From: Demetria terragena DSM 11295
Lineage (GTDB): Bacteria > Actinomycetota > Actinomycetes > Actinomycetales > Dermatophilaceae
Reading direction: 5' to 3'
Length of the DNA stretch: 64,000 nt
NCBI RefSeq assembly: GCF_000376825.1
Contig: NZ_AQXW01000002.1
Coordinates: 62,001 to 126,000 of the forward strand
Positions 34,310-42,630 of the stretch are shown piece by piece. Under the pieces are notes generated by a model. That model searched no databases. It saw only the letters and a program-made list of their open reading frames with translations, and was not told where the DNA came from. How positions within the stretch are numbered: position 1 is the first letter of the stretch; the number at the start of each line of letters is the position of its first letter. The translations under genes were made by a program, and so were the position numbers.

Positions 34310-34975
34310 CTAGCCGGTAGGGCTCTCGTACAGCCAGATCGCACGGTCCAGGGATCGCACATCCACGCACAGCTCCTCGGCGACCTCCTCGAGTAGGCCA
34401 CGCACCTGGGTCGACGAGAGACGTTGGCTGCCCGAGTGCTCCAGGCACCTGTTCAGATACCGCTGGACCATGACGTCGGGTTTCGATAGGTCAGTCACGC
34501 CGGCGTTCATCAGCAGGTAGGACCACGCCATGTCCCCGAAACCGCTGACCGAACGCCACGCCTCCTTAGTCGTGGATGTCTGCGCGTTTGCCCGGAGGTC
34601 AGCAGCGGTGCACACCGATGGCTCGAGCTGGCACAGCTTGGTGAGTCCTTCGTAGAGCCCGACCGTCCGCAGCCTTTTGGTGCCCGGCAGCTTGCTCTCG
34701 TTGCGCAGGACCTCGACGGCGAAGCGCTCTGGGCCACCGACTGCGTCCATGGCAGCCATGAGCTCCGGGCCACCATCGGTGTCGGCTTTGGGTCGCACGT
34801 CTCGATAGCGGGCGAGGACGTTCCGGACAGCTGGCGACTTGGCTCGCAGCGAGTACGCGGAGTTCAAGGCAGCCAGAGCCAGAGAATCTCTGAACTCGAC
34901 CGGCGCGCCCCAGGTAGTCGGCTTACCCAGATCACGCTTCACAGCGACCAGAAGGGTGCAGGCATCAGGCGTCAT
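34310..34975 (-). CDS. Uncharacterised protein with HhH-GPD-like C-terminal motif
   Basis: A 221-residue cytoplasmic all-helical protein that I do not recognise as a named family. The stretch VSGFGDMAWSYLLMNAG (about 143-159) followed by LSKPDVMVQRYLNRCL resembles the helix-hairpin-helix and following KPD-x-x-V-x-R-x-L helix of endonuclease III-like (HhH-GPD) proteins; similar small proteins occur in defence-associated and mobile regions. The catalytic Lys of endonuclease III and the FeS cysteines are not evident, so glycosylase activity is not claimed. It is convergent with the lipoprotein gene, 28 bases apart, and stands alone. Confidence 0.6.
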   Translation of the reverse strand: MTPDACTLLVAVKRDLGKPTTWGAPVEFRDSLALAALNSAYSLRAKSPAVRNVLARYRDVRPKADTDGGPELMAAMDAVGGPERFAVEVLRNESKLPGTKRLRTVGLYEGLTKLCQLEPSVCTAADLRANAQTSTTKEAWRSVSGFGDMAWSYLLMNAGVTDLSKPDVMVQRYLNRCLEHSGSQRLSSTQVRGLLEEVAEELCVDVRSLDRAIWLYESPTG

Positions 34976-35203
34976 GACCGCACGCTACGGGGTGTGACTG
35001 CGCGAGAGTGCGGATTCCTGGGAAAACGAGGTACTCACCGTACGCCCGAGCGCGACGGCACGTTCTGGTCTCGATCTCTGGTAAATCTGTTTGTCGGGGC
35101 ATGGTGATGAGTCGGTGTCGCGTGAGCCGGATGGTTGTCGGCAGGGCGGCCGTGTGCCCGACGGCGCTGCCGGTGCTGACTGAGAAAACTGGAGGACTCG
35201 CTT

Positions 35204-35239
35204 ATGCCGACGCATATAACGCAGCCTCGATGCACATGA
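35204..35239 (+). CDS. Candidate 11-codon leader ORF coupled to the Imm5-like gene
   Basis: A mini-ORF, MPTHITQPRCT, preceded by GGAGGACTCGCTT, a much better ribosome site than any in front of the downstream gene. Its stop codon overlaps the ATG at 35236 (ATGA). The geometry suggests that translation of the immunity-like gene depends on ribosomes arriving from this leader. It may instead be chance, with the true start further upstream. Confidence 0.3.
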   Translation: MPTHITQPRCT

Positions 35240-35676
35240 CTAACGATCAGGCCACAGGGCCAGAACTGACCAACTTGACTTTGTCCGAACTGGATCGGCA
35301 AGAGTTGATTGAATGGGCCGCTACTTGCGCCCACCGACTCCTGCCATTGTTCGATCGGCATCGTCCGGACGATGACCGACTCGCGATCGCACTCGACGCC
35401 GTCGAGAAATTCCGAGAGGGAAAACTGACGGTCGGCCCAATGCGCAAGCAAGCCCTCGGGTGCCACGCTGCTGCTCGCGACTGCACAGACCCAGCGGCTG
35501 CGTCCGTAGCGCGTGTCTGCGGCCAGGCCGTAGCCGTTGCCCACATGGGTTGGCATGCACGAAACCTGCCGCGCTATACGAACAAAGCCCTCTCGGGCCA
35601 GGCGCTCACTGAAGGATTGGAATTCCAGCGCGCGCACGTGCCCGATCGTTTCCACGTCTACATTTACGGCGAGTGA
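35236..35676 (+). CDS. Putative Imm5-like immunity protein
   Basis: A 146-residue helical protein whose core resembles the Imm-5-like putative immunity family: LDRQELIEWAATCAHRLLPLFDRHRPDDDRLAIAL, then KFREGKLTVGPMRKQALGCHAAAR and a later VCGQAVAVAHMGWHARNLPRY block. In this family Cys/His residues recur at these places. Such proteins are found with contact-dependent or polymorphic toxins, but no toxin, WXG100 or VgrG gene is near. The start at 35236 is uncertain; an ATG at 35230 and a GTG at 35173 are in frame. It is separated from both neighbours by more than 200 bases. Confidence 0.65.
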   Translation: MTNDQATGPELTNLTLSELDRQELIEWAATCAHRLLPLFDRHRPDDDRLAIALDAVEKFREGKLTVGPMRKQALGCHAAARDCTDPAAASVARVCGQAVAVAHMGWHARNLPRYTNKALSGQALTEGLEFQRAHVPDRFHVYIYGE

Positions 35677-35915
35677 AAGGATCGTCGTGTCACGTCCCAA
35701 GGCCGCACTGTCGTGGAGGACGCCCTCAAGCCGACGTCTGTGAACAGCATCCTGGTTCTAATCGCCTCACCCGGCGACGCTTCGGCTCGGAAATCGCAAC
35801 CGGCTGAGCCCGTGGGGGATCGCCGATCCAGCGCCGAGTCTTCGAGTCTGGTCCAGGATGAGCCCCTGCTTCTATGCTGGCCGACGGTCACAGAGGAGCG
35901 GAAGCGGAGGCCCTC

Positions 35916-36125
35916 ATGCACAAGGACAGGTCTGAAGTTGACCAGGAAAGAAACTGGTCCATCTTCTTCATCAGTATCGCCCTGTTTCCTCTCGGGGGTG
36001 TTGCCCTCGTGCTCGGGTACTCAGAGCTCAAGGATCAGGCGACTTCCGAGACGCTGAAGACGTTCGGGCTGCCACTCCTGATTGGCCTGGGTGTGGTGAT
36101 GCACAGGTCGAAGCCCAAAGATTGA
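35916..36125 (+). CDS. Small two-span membrane protein, unknown function
   Basis: A 69-residue protein with two hydrophobic segments, NWSIFFISIALFPLGGVALVLG (about 14-34) and LKTFGLPLLIGLGVVM (about 47-62), separated by YSELKDQATSET and ending in RSKPKD. A GAAGCGGAGG ribosome site lies six bases ahead of the ATG at 35916, which is the best evidence that it is real. No family is recognised. It is the last gene of the accessory-looking stretch; the preceding 239 bases (35677-35915) hold nothing I can support. Confidence 0.5.
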   Translation: MHKDRSEVDQERNWSIFFISIALFPLGGVALVLGYSELKDQATSETLKTFGLPLLIGLGVVMHRSKPKD

Positions 36126-36145
36126 CTGTGTCTCGACACGACGGA

Positions 36146-36865
36146 TCACTGCGTTCCCGTCGGCTCGACCGGCGTTGGCTCGTCGAACTCCTCACCGCGG
36201 GCGATCTCAACCAACGCTGTGATGGTGCTCATCGTCAGGTCGGTGGCGGCGCGTACGGCCTCGGGGTCGTCTGCGCGGCCGGCCCAGGGGGACAAGTCGA
36301 GTGGCGCTCCGACGACGAGGCGCGTGGTGTGCCGGTGCCAGAGGTGGCGGTTGCCGGGACGAGGCCCCCACTGACCGATGGGAATGACCGGGACCTGCGG
36401 GTGGGCCAACGCAAGCCTGGCTGCGCCGGTGCGACCTGGCCCGGGGCGCAAATCCGGTTGTTTGGTCAACTGCCCCTCCGGGTAGAGCACGACGACCTGG
36501 CCTAACTCGAGACGTTCCGCAGCGGCCTGAAGGGAACCGGCAGCAGCTGCCGTACCGCGTTCGACAGGGATCTGACCGGTCCAGCGCGCCAGCGTGCCCA
36601 CGACGGGCCAGGAGAACACCTCGGCCATGGCTAAGAAGTGGGGAAAGCGGCGGTGCCCAATCGTCAGTCGGGCCACCGCAAGAGCCTCTGACATCGACAG
36701 ATGGTTCGCGACGATGAGGACCGGACCTGATCTCGGGAGATGTGCCGAGTGGGTGAAGCGCACCCGGTGTGCAATCTTCGCGGTGACCCAGACCAGCGTG
36801 AAGCCGGCGGCGTTCTTCAACGCCTTCGGCTTCAGATTGTCCTTCACAGTGGCAACAGCGCGCAT
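36146..36865 (-). CDS. PlsC-like lysophospholipid acyltransferase with altered catalytic motif
   Basis: A 239-residue protein of the 1-acylglycerol-3-phosphate acyltransferase family. The NHxSxxD motif reads NHLSMSE, so His55 is present but the paired acid at residue 60 is Glu rather than Asp. The second motif region GTLARWTGQIPVERG and the VVLYPEGQLTKQPDLRP (PEG) block are intact, as is VPVIPIGQWGPR near residue 160. An N-terminal hydrophobic stretch around residue 22-30 suggests peripheral membrane association. Substrate unknown. The ATG is at 36863-36865; it diverges from the epimerase gene. Confidence 0.8.
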   Translation of the reverse strand: MRAVATVKDNLKPKALKNAAGFTLVWVTAKIAHRVRFTHSAHLPRSGPVLIVANHLSMSEALAVARLTIGHRRFPHFLAMAEVFSWPVVGTLARWTGQIPVERGTAAAAGSLQAAAERLELGQVVVLYPEGQLTKQPDLRPGPGRTGAARLALAHPQVPVIPIGQWGPRPGNRHLWHRHTTRLVVGAPLDLSPWAGRADDPEAVRAATDLTMSTITALVEIARGEEFDEPTPVEPTGTQ

Positions 36866-36955
36866 GGCGTAAGGCTAGGGATGTTGGCCAGGACGTGCTC
36901 GATTCCGCCGATACTGCGGCGGGTGTTCATCTCGACCGCGTGCGAGAGTATGCGG

Positions 36956-37999
36956 ATGAAGGTCCTCCTGACTGGTGCCGCTGGGTTCATCGGCACGGCA
37001 ATAGCGCGTGAGTTGAATAGTCGTGGGGCGGAGGTTGTTTGCGTCGACCTGATGCTGGAGCAGGCGCATGGAAACACGTTGCCTCCGGAGGGAATTCACC
37101 AACTCGACGTGCGCGACGCGCGACAGTGGGCACACCTGCTCGACGGCGTCGACGTCGTATGCCATCAAGCCGCGGTCGTGGGGGCAGGCGCCAACGTGGC
37201 CGATCTGCCGCTGTATGCCTCGCACAACGACCTCGGAACGGCGGCTCTGCTCGCGGCGATGCACGAGCGAAATGTCTCCAGCCTGGTCCTTGCGTCGTCC
37301 ATGGTTGTTTACGGCGAAGGACTGTATTCCTGTGTGCAGCACGGGATTCGGCGCCCACAGCCTCGCGCGACCGCCGACCTGGACGCGGGAGTTTACGATC
37401 CGACCTGCCCAGATTGTGGAGCCCGGCTCGCGTGGGAGTTGGTGGGGGAGGATGCCCCACTCGACCCGCGGAGTGCGTATGCCGCCAGCAAACTCGCGCA
37501 GGAGCATTACGCCTCGGCGTGGGCCCGTGCGACGAGCAGTAGCGTCATCGCCCTGCGCTATCACAACGTCTACGGTCCAGGAATGCCGCGAGACACCCCG
37601 TACTCCGGCGTTGCGGCCATGTTCCGATCGTCTCTTGAGCGCGGATTGGCCCCGCAGGTCTATGAGGACGGCGCGCAGACACGCGACTTCGTCCATGTCC
37701 ACGACATTGCCCGCGCGAACGCGCTGGCCATTGAGGCGGCGGGGGAGCACGACACCGGGTTGGTGGCCTACAACGTGTGTTCGGGGCGCCCCGTCACGAT
37801 CGGTCAGGTCGCGGAACTGGTGTCATCCGGCACCGAAGCCAACCTGACGCCAGAGGTGACCGGTGCTTACCGGCTGGGTGATGTGCGGCACGTGGTCGCC
37901 TCGCCGCAGCGCGCTGCACACGAACTGGGATTCATCGCCGCGGTCGACCCCACGGACGGCTTGCCAGCCTTTGCCACGGAGCCACTTCGGGAGGGCTAG
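36956..37999 (+). CDS. NAD-dependent epimerase/dehydratase with CxxC insert
   Basis: A 347-residue extended short-chain dehydrogenase acting on a nucleotide sugar by family. The NAD motif is VLLTGAAGFIGTAIA at residue 3, with LDVRDARQW and the catalytic YAASK at Tyr175/Lys179. RYHNVYGPGMPRDTPYSGV and RDFVHVHDIARA follow as usual. Between the early SSMVVYGEGL strand and the active site lies an insert with Cys126, Cys151 and Cys154 (CPDCGARLAW), a zinc-ribbon-like piece found in some actinobacterial epimerases of this type. The ATG at 36956 follows GAGAG by seven bases; an ATG two codons upstream is also possible. Confidence 0.86.
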   Translation: MKVLLTGAAGFIGTAIARELNSRGAEVVCVDLMLEQAHGNTLPPEGIHQLDVRDARQWAHLLDGVDVVCHQAAVVGAGANVADLPLYASHNDLGTAALLAAMHERNVSSLVLASSMVVYGEGLYSCVQHGIRRPQPRATADLDAGVYDPTCPDCGARLAWELVGEDAPLDPRSAYAASKLAQEHYASAWARATSSSVIALRYHNVYGPGMPRDTPYSGVAAMFRSSLERGLAPQVYEDGAQTRDFVHVHDIARANALAIEAAGEHDTGLVAYNVCSGRPVTIGQVAELVSSGTEANLTPEVTGAYRLGDVRHVVASPQRAAHELGFIAAVDPTDGLPAFATEPLREG

Positions 38000-38007
38000 A
38001 AAGCTGG

Positions 38008-39351
38008 CTACCAACTGGTGTGCAGTAGGTGCTGCACGAGGAGTGCAAAGGCGATCTGAACTGCCAGTCCGCCGGTTCGCCACCGCGGCGGTAAGAGGGC
38101 GCAGGACAGCAAGAGCCATGGGACAAACGGTAGCCAGATCCGTTCTACCTCAGCCTTACTCATGAGGGACAGGTCCGCCGCGGCCACCATGGCTATCCCT
38201 GCGCCGCTGAGCCACAGCACGGCTCGCGTCGCAGCTTCGGTCGGACGCACGCGCAACACCCGTCGCACCCACTCCGCGACACCGGCACCCAGCAACGGTC
38301 CGGCTGCGAAAGTCAACGCTGCAAGGTTGGCCCAAATCCAGTACGAAGCAGGGCGGCTACTGGCGATGCCATCCCAATACCGCTCGCGCAGAACGGAGAT
38401 CGCCTCCCACCAAGCGAATCCGAAGGCGGCGAATGCGCCAACAACCACCAAGGCGCTCACGATGGTGGGAATCAGCGGGCGCCACGACTTCGCCACGACC
38501 AGGACCGCCACGGCCAGAAGGCCAAACAGCGGCAAGCCGTACGACATCATCACCAGGTAGCCAAGAAGTAGACCGGCGAGCGCCGAGAAGCCAAGCATCG
38601 TTCCGAGCGACTTGCGCGTCGCGGAATAGGCCAATGCGGCGATTCCCCAGGCCCCTACCGCGGCGAAGACCGCATCTGCTGACACTGCGTGCCAGATCGC
38701 CGCGGGGCCGATGGTGACGAACGGTGCTGCGCGACGTGCCAATTCGGGCGCACCAAGAACCCGGACGGTGATCAGCACGCCGACGGCCGTCGTCGCGCCC
38801 AGGAGCGTGACCACCATGCCAGCGGCGAACCCACCGCCCAATCCGGTGCGGGCCAGCAGGACGAAGAAGAGCAAGGCCCCCGGCGGGTGGCCAGCGACGT
38901 GCGTCGGCCAGTTCCCCGTGGGTGCGTCCAGGGGAATCTTGCTGATGTAGTCGTTCAAGACCATGGGCACGTCGTTGACCGCTCGTGCGGTCTGCAAGTA
39001 CTCGTAGTCGTTTCCGAGGATGTAGCCGATACCGCTGCTGCCATCGACCATCGCCAGGGATAACGCCCAGGCGGCACCTGTCACCCAACACACCGCGAGC
39101 AGTCGCCGCCACGGCCATGATTCGCAAACCCGTTGCCCGTAGACCAAGACCAGAAACGCGATGAGAAGGGCGGAGAGGGTCCCTGGTCCAACCCGCGGCT
39201 GCCAGTTCGCGTGGATCGGCGGAAAGGACTTGATATTGACCTCCCACCCGGTGATGGCGGGGAGGGCCATCGCCAAGACCGCGATGACGGTGACGACGGC
39301 AAGTCCCCACGATGCGTAGCGCGAAGCGGAGCTATCCCGAACTGTAGTCAC
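38008..39351 (-). CDS. Polytopic membrane protein, GT-C glycosyltransferase-like
   Basis: A 447-residue integral membrane protein with about 10-12 hydrophobic segments. Between the early segments is a large outward loop with NDYEYLQTARAVNDVP and then THVAGHPPGALLFFVLL; an HPPG-type motif after a polar loop is typical of lipid-linked GT-C glycosyltransferases of actinobacteria. The first loop DYEY could serve as the acidic catalytic motif. Donor and acceptor are unknown. The GTG at 39351 starts the hydrophobic N-terminus; a longer frame exists but lacks a ribosome site. It lies convergent to the epimerase and divergent from the GT2 operon. Confidence 0.75.
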   Translation of the reverse strand: MTTVRDSSASRYASWGLAVVTVIAVLAMALPAITGWEVNIKSFPPIHANWQPRVGPGTLSALLIAFLVLVYGQRVCESWPWRRLLAVCWVTGAAWALSLAMVDGSSGIGYILGNDYEYLQTARAVNDVPMVLNDYISKIPLDAPTGNWPTHVAGHPPGALLFFVLLARTGLGGGFAAGMVVTLLGATTAVGVLITVRVLGAPELARRAAPFVTIGPAAIWHAVSADAVFAAVGAWGIAALAYSATRKSLGTMLGFSALAGLLLGYLVMMSYGLPLFGLLAVAVLVVAKSWRPLIPTIVSALVVVGAFAAFGFAWWEAISVLRERYWDGIASSRPASYWIWANLAALTFAAGPLLGAGVAEWVRRVLRVRPTEAATRAVLWLSGAGIAMVAAADLSLMSKAEVERIWLPFVPWLLLSCALLPPRWRTGGLAVQIAFALLVQHLLHTSW

Positions 39352-39466
39352 GCCTCGACGGTAGGCGTTGCGGCCGGCAATTTGGCTGCTGGGAGACGTG
39401 GCGTCACCGATCTGTAAGGGTTCTGAGCCCACGAGAACGGTGTGGTGAATCTACGGTGAGCGGGTG

Positions 39467-40123
39467 ATGAACGATTGCACTCTGATCTTGCCGTGCCGCG
39501 ATGAAGGCATTGCCCTGCGCGCGGTGTTGCCAGCCGTGCCACCAGCTTTCGAGGTCCTGGTAGTCGACAACGGATCGACGGATGACACCGTTGAAGTCGC
39601 CCGCGCGGCCGGTGCTCGGGCCATCCACGAAGCCCAGCCGGGGTATGGCGCAGCGGTTCATGCTGGAGTCCTTGCCGCGACCACGCAGTGGGTCGCCGTG
39701 ATGGACGGGGACGATTCCTTCGATCCAGCGGACCTTCTGCCACTTCTGGACGATGTACGCCTCGGACGGTCCACGATGTCCGTGGGGAGGCGTCGACCAG
39801 TCCGGTCGGCCGACTGGCCCTGGCACGCCCGGTTCGGTAACAACCTCGCAGTCAGCGCGCTCCGCCGCCGGGGCGATTTTCCCCTCCACGACATCTCGCC
39901 GATGCGTGTTGCGGCTCGCCAAGACCTGCTTGACCTCGACATCCAGGACCGGCGTTTTGGTTATCCCGTCGAGCTCATGCGCCGCGCGGTGGATGCGGGC
40001 TGGAGCTTCACCGAACACGAGGTGGCCTACCGTCCGCGTGCTGAGGGCACCAAGTCAAAGGTGTCCGGATCCGTGCGCGGAACGGTGCGTACCGCCCGCG
40101 ACTTCTACGCGGTGCTGCGATGA
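39467..40123 (+). CDS. Family 2 glycosyltransferase
   Basis: A 218-residue GT2 enzyme with a GT-A fold: TLILPCRDEG, then EVLVVDNGSTDDTVEVARAAGA, the acceptor-side QPGYGAAVHAGV, and the metal-binding acidic motif MDGDDSFDP. It is of the TIGR04283-like short type that usually occurs beside a DUF2064 (TIGR04282) gene, as here. No membrane segments, so it probably works at the cytoplasmic face on a polyprenyl-linked acceptor (inference). A GTG one codon before the ATG is an alternative start. Its stop codon overlaps the next start (ATGA). Confidence 0.87.
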   Translation: MNDCTLILPCRDEGIALRAVLPAVPPAFEVLVVDNGSTDDTVEVARAAGARAIHEAQPGYGAAVHAGVLAATTQWVAVMDGDDSFDPADLLPLLDDVRLGRSTMSVGRRRPVRSADWPWHARFGNNLAVSALRRRGDFPLHDISPMRVAARQDLLDLDIQDRRFGYPVELMRRAVDAGWSFTEHEVAYRPRAEGTKSKVSGSVRGTVRTARDFYAVLR

Positions 40124-40797
40124 GCGTTGAATTGCTGTTGGTTGCCAAAGCCCCTGTGCCCGGATTGGCGAAGACTCGACTCGGAGCAACGGTCGGAATG
40201 ACTGCTGCTGCCGACCTTGCAGCTGCCGCCCTGCTCGACTCAATCGACCTGTGCGCCAACGTTTTTCCTGGCCGCTGCCACCTAGCACTTGACGGAGACC
40301 TGAGGGCGGCTGCGCGAGGCATGGAGACAGAGCAGCGGCTGTCGGAATGGGCTGTCTTCGGCCAAGAAGGTGAGACCTTTGCCGAACGCCTCGCTCACGC
40401 ACACCGAATCGTGGGCGCAGGTGCGGGTGTACGCACTCTCCAGATCGGCATGGACACCCCGCAGATTTCACCGGACGAACTGCGCAGGGGCGCCGAAGCA
40501 CTCGACTCCGGCTCGCCCCTCGTGCTGGGGCCAGCTGCCGACGGAGGCTGGTGGCTGCTGGGCTTAGGTGATCCGCGGGCCGCCGACGCTCTCGCGGATG
40601 TCCCAATGTCCCAACCGGATACGCGAACTGAGACCGTTCGCGCGCTTCGCAAAGTCCTTGGCGAAGAGATCGAACCGGTGCTCCTCGCGGAACTGGTCGA
40701 CATTGACGATGCGTCCGATGCCCAAACGGTCGCTGACACCTACCCGACTGGCCGCTTCAGCCGCCTGTGGGCGGAACTTTCTGGAGCCCGGACATGA
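40120..40797 (+). CDS. DUF2064 / TIGR04282 family glycosyltransferase-like protein
   Basis: A 225-residue nucleotidyl/glycosyltransferase-fold protein. The opening LLLVAKAPVPGLAKTRLG matches the KxPxPGxxKTRL signature of this family. Later motifs are LQIGMDTPQISPDEL and LVLGPAADGGWWLLGLG, also conserved. Family members are distantly related to CofC-like nucleotidyltransferases and GT-A enzymes; no activity is proven for most. It overlaps both neighbours by four bases (ATGA), so it is firmly inside the GT2 operon. Confidence 0.88.
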   Translation: MSVELLLVAKAPVPGLAKTRLGATVGMTAAADLAAAALLDSIDLCANVFPGRCHLALDGDLRAAARGMETEQRLSEWAVFGQEGETFAERLAHAHRIVGAGAGVRTLQIGMDTPQISPDELRRGAEALDSGSPLVLGPAADGGWWLLGLGDPRAADALADVPMSQPDTRTETVRALRKVLGEEIEPVLLAELVDIDDASDAQTVADTYPTGRFSRLWAELSGART

Positions 40798-41435
40798 CCT
40801 TGATGGAATCACCCTTGGACGCGGTCTATACGGCTGCCTTAGGCGGCGAAGACTGCCAGGTCACCAACGTGCACGGGCATTCCTTGCCGCTCCCGGTGGC
40901 GCAATGGTCCAGGACGGCGACTGACAGCGATATCGCGGTGCTATCGCATTGCGTGGGTACGACGCTCGACGTGGGCTGCGGTCCGGGACGCATGACGGAG
41001 ATGCTCACCGGGCGAGGCCATATCGCGCTAGGAGTCGATGTCGTGCCTGCCGCGGTCAACCTGACTATGGCCAGGGGTGCCATGGCGATGACCTGCGATG
41101 TGTTTGGACCCGTTCCGGGAGAAGGGAATTGGGACACGGCGCTGCTCGCCGATGGCAATGTCGGTATCGGGGGAGATCCGGTGGCGTTGCTGGGCCGGCT
41201 GGCCGAACTCATCACCCCGAAGGGCCGTATCGTCGCCGACATCAGCCCGCCGGGTATCACCGTTCAACGGCGACGGTTGTGGTTGGAAACGACGACGTCA
41301 CGAAGCCGACCGTTCCCATGGGCCGAAGTGGGCGTCGACGGGATCGCGTCTGTGGCCGGTGCGGCTGGTCTCGGGGTGCCACAGGTCTATCGGGTCGGCG
41401 CACGCTGGTTCGCCGTCGTTCGGCGAGGGCGCTGA
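40794..41435 (+). CDS. Class I SAM-dependent methyltransferase
   Basis: A 213-residue methyltransferase. SAM motif I is TLDVGCGPGRMTEML, with the acidic motif II in ALGVDVVPAAV, and a LADGNVGIGGDPVALLGRLAELITPKGRIVADI segment follows. The N-terminal portion with AALGGEDCQVTNVHG is shared by methyltransferases found in the GT2-DUF2064 cluster. Substrate unknown. Its ATG overlaps the DUF2064 stop, and the molybdopterin oxidoreductase gene follows after one base. Confidence 0.85.
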   Translation: MTLMESPLDAVYTAALGGEDCQVTNVHGHSLPLPVAQWSRTATDSDIAVLSHCVGTTLDVGCGPGRMTEMLTGRGHIALGVDVVPAAVNLTMARGAMAMTCDVFGPVPGEGNWDTALLADGNVGIGGDPVALLGRLAELITPKGRIVADISPPGITVQRRRLWLETTTSRSRPFPWAEVGVDGIASVAGAAGLGVPQVYRVGARWFAVVRRGR

Positions 41436-41436
41436 C

Positions 41437-42630
41437 ATGGTCGAGCGGCTCCGAGAGCGGGTGCAACGAGCGATGGAAGCGGCCCCTTTGCCGCATGAGG
41501 GCCGCTTCACCTCACGGCTGCATAGCCCGGCCGTCGCCGCACGCATCGGCGTGTGGCTCGGCGTGTGTTTTCTGCTGACCTTTGTCACCGGGTGGCTTAG
41601 CCATGAGGCACAGAATCCCGAGACGTGGGTACCGTTCCCCACTCAACCTGCCTGGCTCTACCAAGTGACGCAGGGTGTGCACGTCGTCGTCGGAACAGCC
41701 TCGATTCCCTTGCTGCTCCTCAAATTGTGGACGGTCTACCCCAAACTCTTTGCACCCATACCGACGCGTGCCCGCCGACTTCTCATCGTGGGGATCGAAC
41801 GGGCGTCGATCGCGGCATTGGTGGCCAGTTCCATCTTCCAGGTGGTCACCGGCGTGATGAATGCCGCGCAGTGGTACCCCTGGGAGTTCAGTTTCCGCGC
41901 CACGCACTACGCCTTGGGCTGGGTAGCAATCGGGTCTTTGGGAATTCACATCGCCGTCAAGTTGCCCGTGATCAGACGCGCTCTGGGCGCCGACATCGAC
42001 GCGGTCCAGGACGACCACCCGGCAGCGACCCGTCCCAGCACTCTGAGCCGCCGCGGGTTGGTGAATAGCGCGCTCCTCGCGTCGGGTATCGCCATGCTGA
42101 CCACAGCCGGAAGTACGGTGCCGTTCCTGCGGCGAGTGTCGGTCTTTGCGGTGCGTTCAGGGGAGGGCCCGCAAGGAATACCGATCAACCGATCGGCCCG
42201 CGCCGCAGGCGTACTCGAGACGGCCCGGGCCGACTCCTATGAACTGACCGTGGTCAACGGCGACACGCGTCGGACCTTCAGCAGAGCCGATCTGGAGGAA
42301 TTGCCCCAACGCACCCATGACCTTCCGATCGCATGCGTTGAAGGATGGAGTGCCACCGGGTCATGGAGCGGCGTCGTGCTTCGGGACTTGCTGGAGCTGG
42401 TTGGTGCCCCGATGGGTCGGGACGTTCGGGTCGTCTCCTTGCAAACTCGCGGTTCGTTCGGACGAACGATTCTCCCGCATCAGTTCGTGGACGAGCCCCA
42501 GACCTTGATTGCGCTGAGCCTCAACGGATCTGAGCTCTCTATTGATCACGGCTTTCCATGTCGGCTGATTGCTCCCAACCGTCCGGGAGTCCTTCAAACC
42601 AAGTGGATCACTCGACTGGAGGTGCTGTGA
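41437..42630 (+). CDS. Membrane-anchored molybdopterin-dependent oxidoreductase
   Basis: A 397-residue fusion. The N-terminal half has about four membrane helices (for example RIGVWLGVCFLLTFVTGW and ALGWVAIGSLGIHIAVKL) with histidines in GVHVVVG, THYALG and GIHIAV placed as possible haem ligands, like cytochrome b561-type anchors. The C-terminal half (about 240-397) is a sulfite-oxidase/YedY-like domain, with the molybdenum-ligand Cys300 in IACVEGWSATGSWSGV and the SFGRTILPHQF region. A redox role at the outer face of the membrane is likely. A twin-arginine-like SRRGLVN lies between the halves. Confidence 0.83.
   Translation: MVERLRERVQRAMEAAPLPHEGRFTSRLHSPAVAARIGVWLGVCFLLTFVTGWLSHEAQNPETWVPFPTQPAWLYQVTQGVHVVVGTASIPLLLLKLWTVYPKLFAPIPTRARRLLIVGIERASIAALVASSIFQVVTGVMNAAQWYPWEFSFRATHYALGWVAIGSLGIHIAVKLPVIRRALGADIDAVQDDHPAATRPSTLSRRGLVNSALLASGIAMLTTAGSTVPFLRRVSVFAVRSGEGPQGIPINRSARAAGVLETARADSYELTVVNGDTRRTFSRADLEELPQRTHDLPIACVEGWSATGSWSGVVLRDLLELVGAPMGRDVRVVSLQTRGSFGRTILPHQFVDEPQTLIALSLNGSELSIDHGFPCRLIAPNRPGVLQTKWITRLEVL

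Noticed and set aside
32940-34401. Two minus-strand open frames of about 300 residues opposite the lipoprotein region
   Set aside because: The plus strand has a proper lipoprotein signal and ribosome site; the antisense frames have Ser, Pro, Arg-rich or His, Arg-rich composition and no ribosome site.
32073-36200. Integrative element with attachment sites at the CAT tRNA
   Set aside because: I looked for a repeated copy of the tRNA 3' end and for integrase, excisionase or relaxase genes and found none, so no intact element is claimed.
38357-39310. Second minus-strand frame of 317 residues inside the GT-C-like gene
   Set aside because: The membrane-protein frame has regular hydrophobic segments; the other frame is Arg, Gly-rich and is an out-of-frame shadow.
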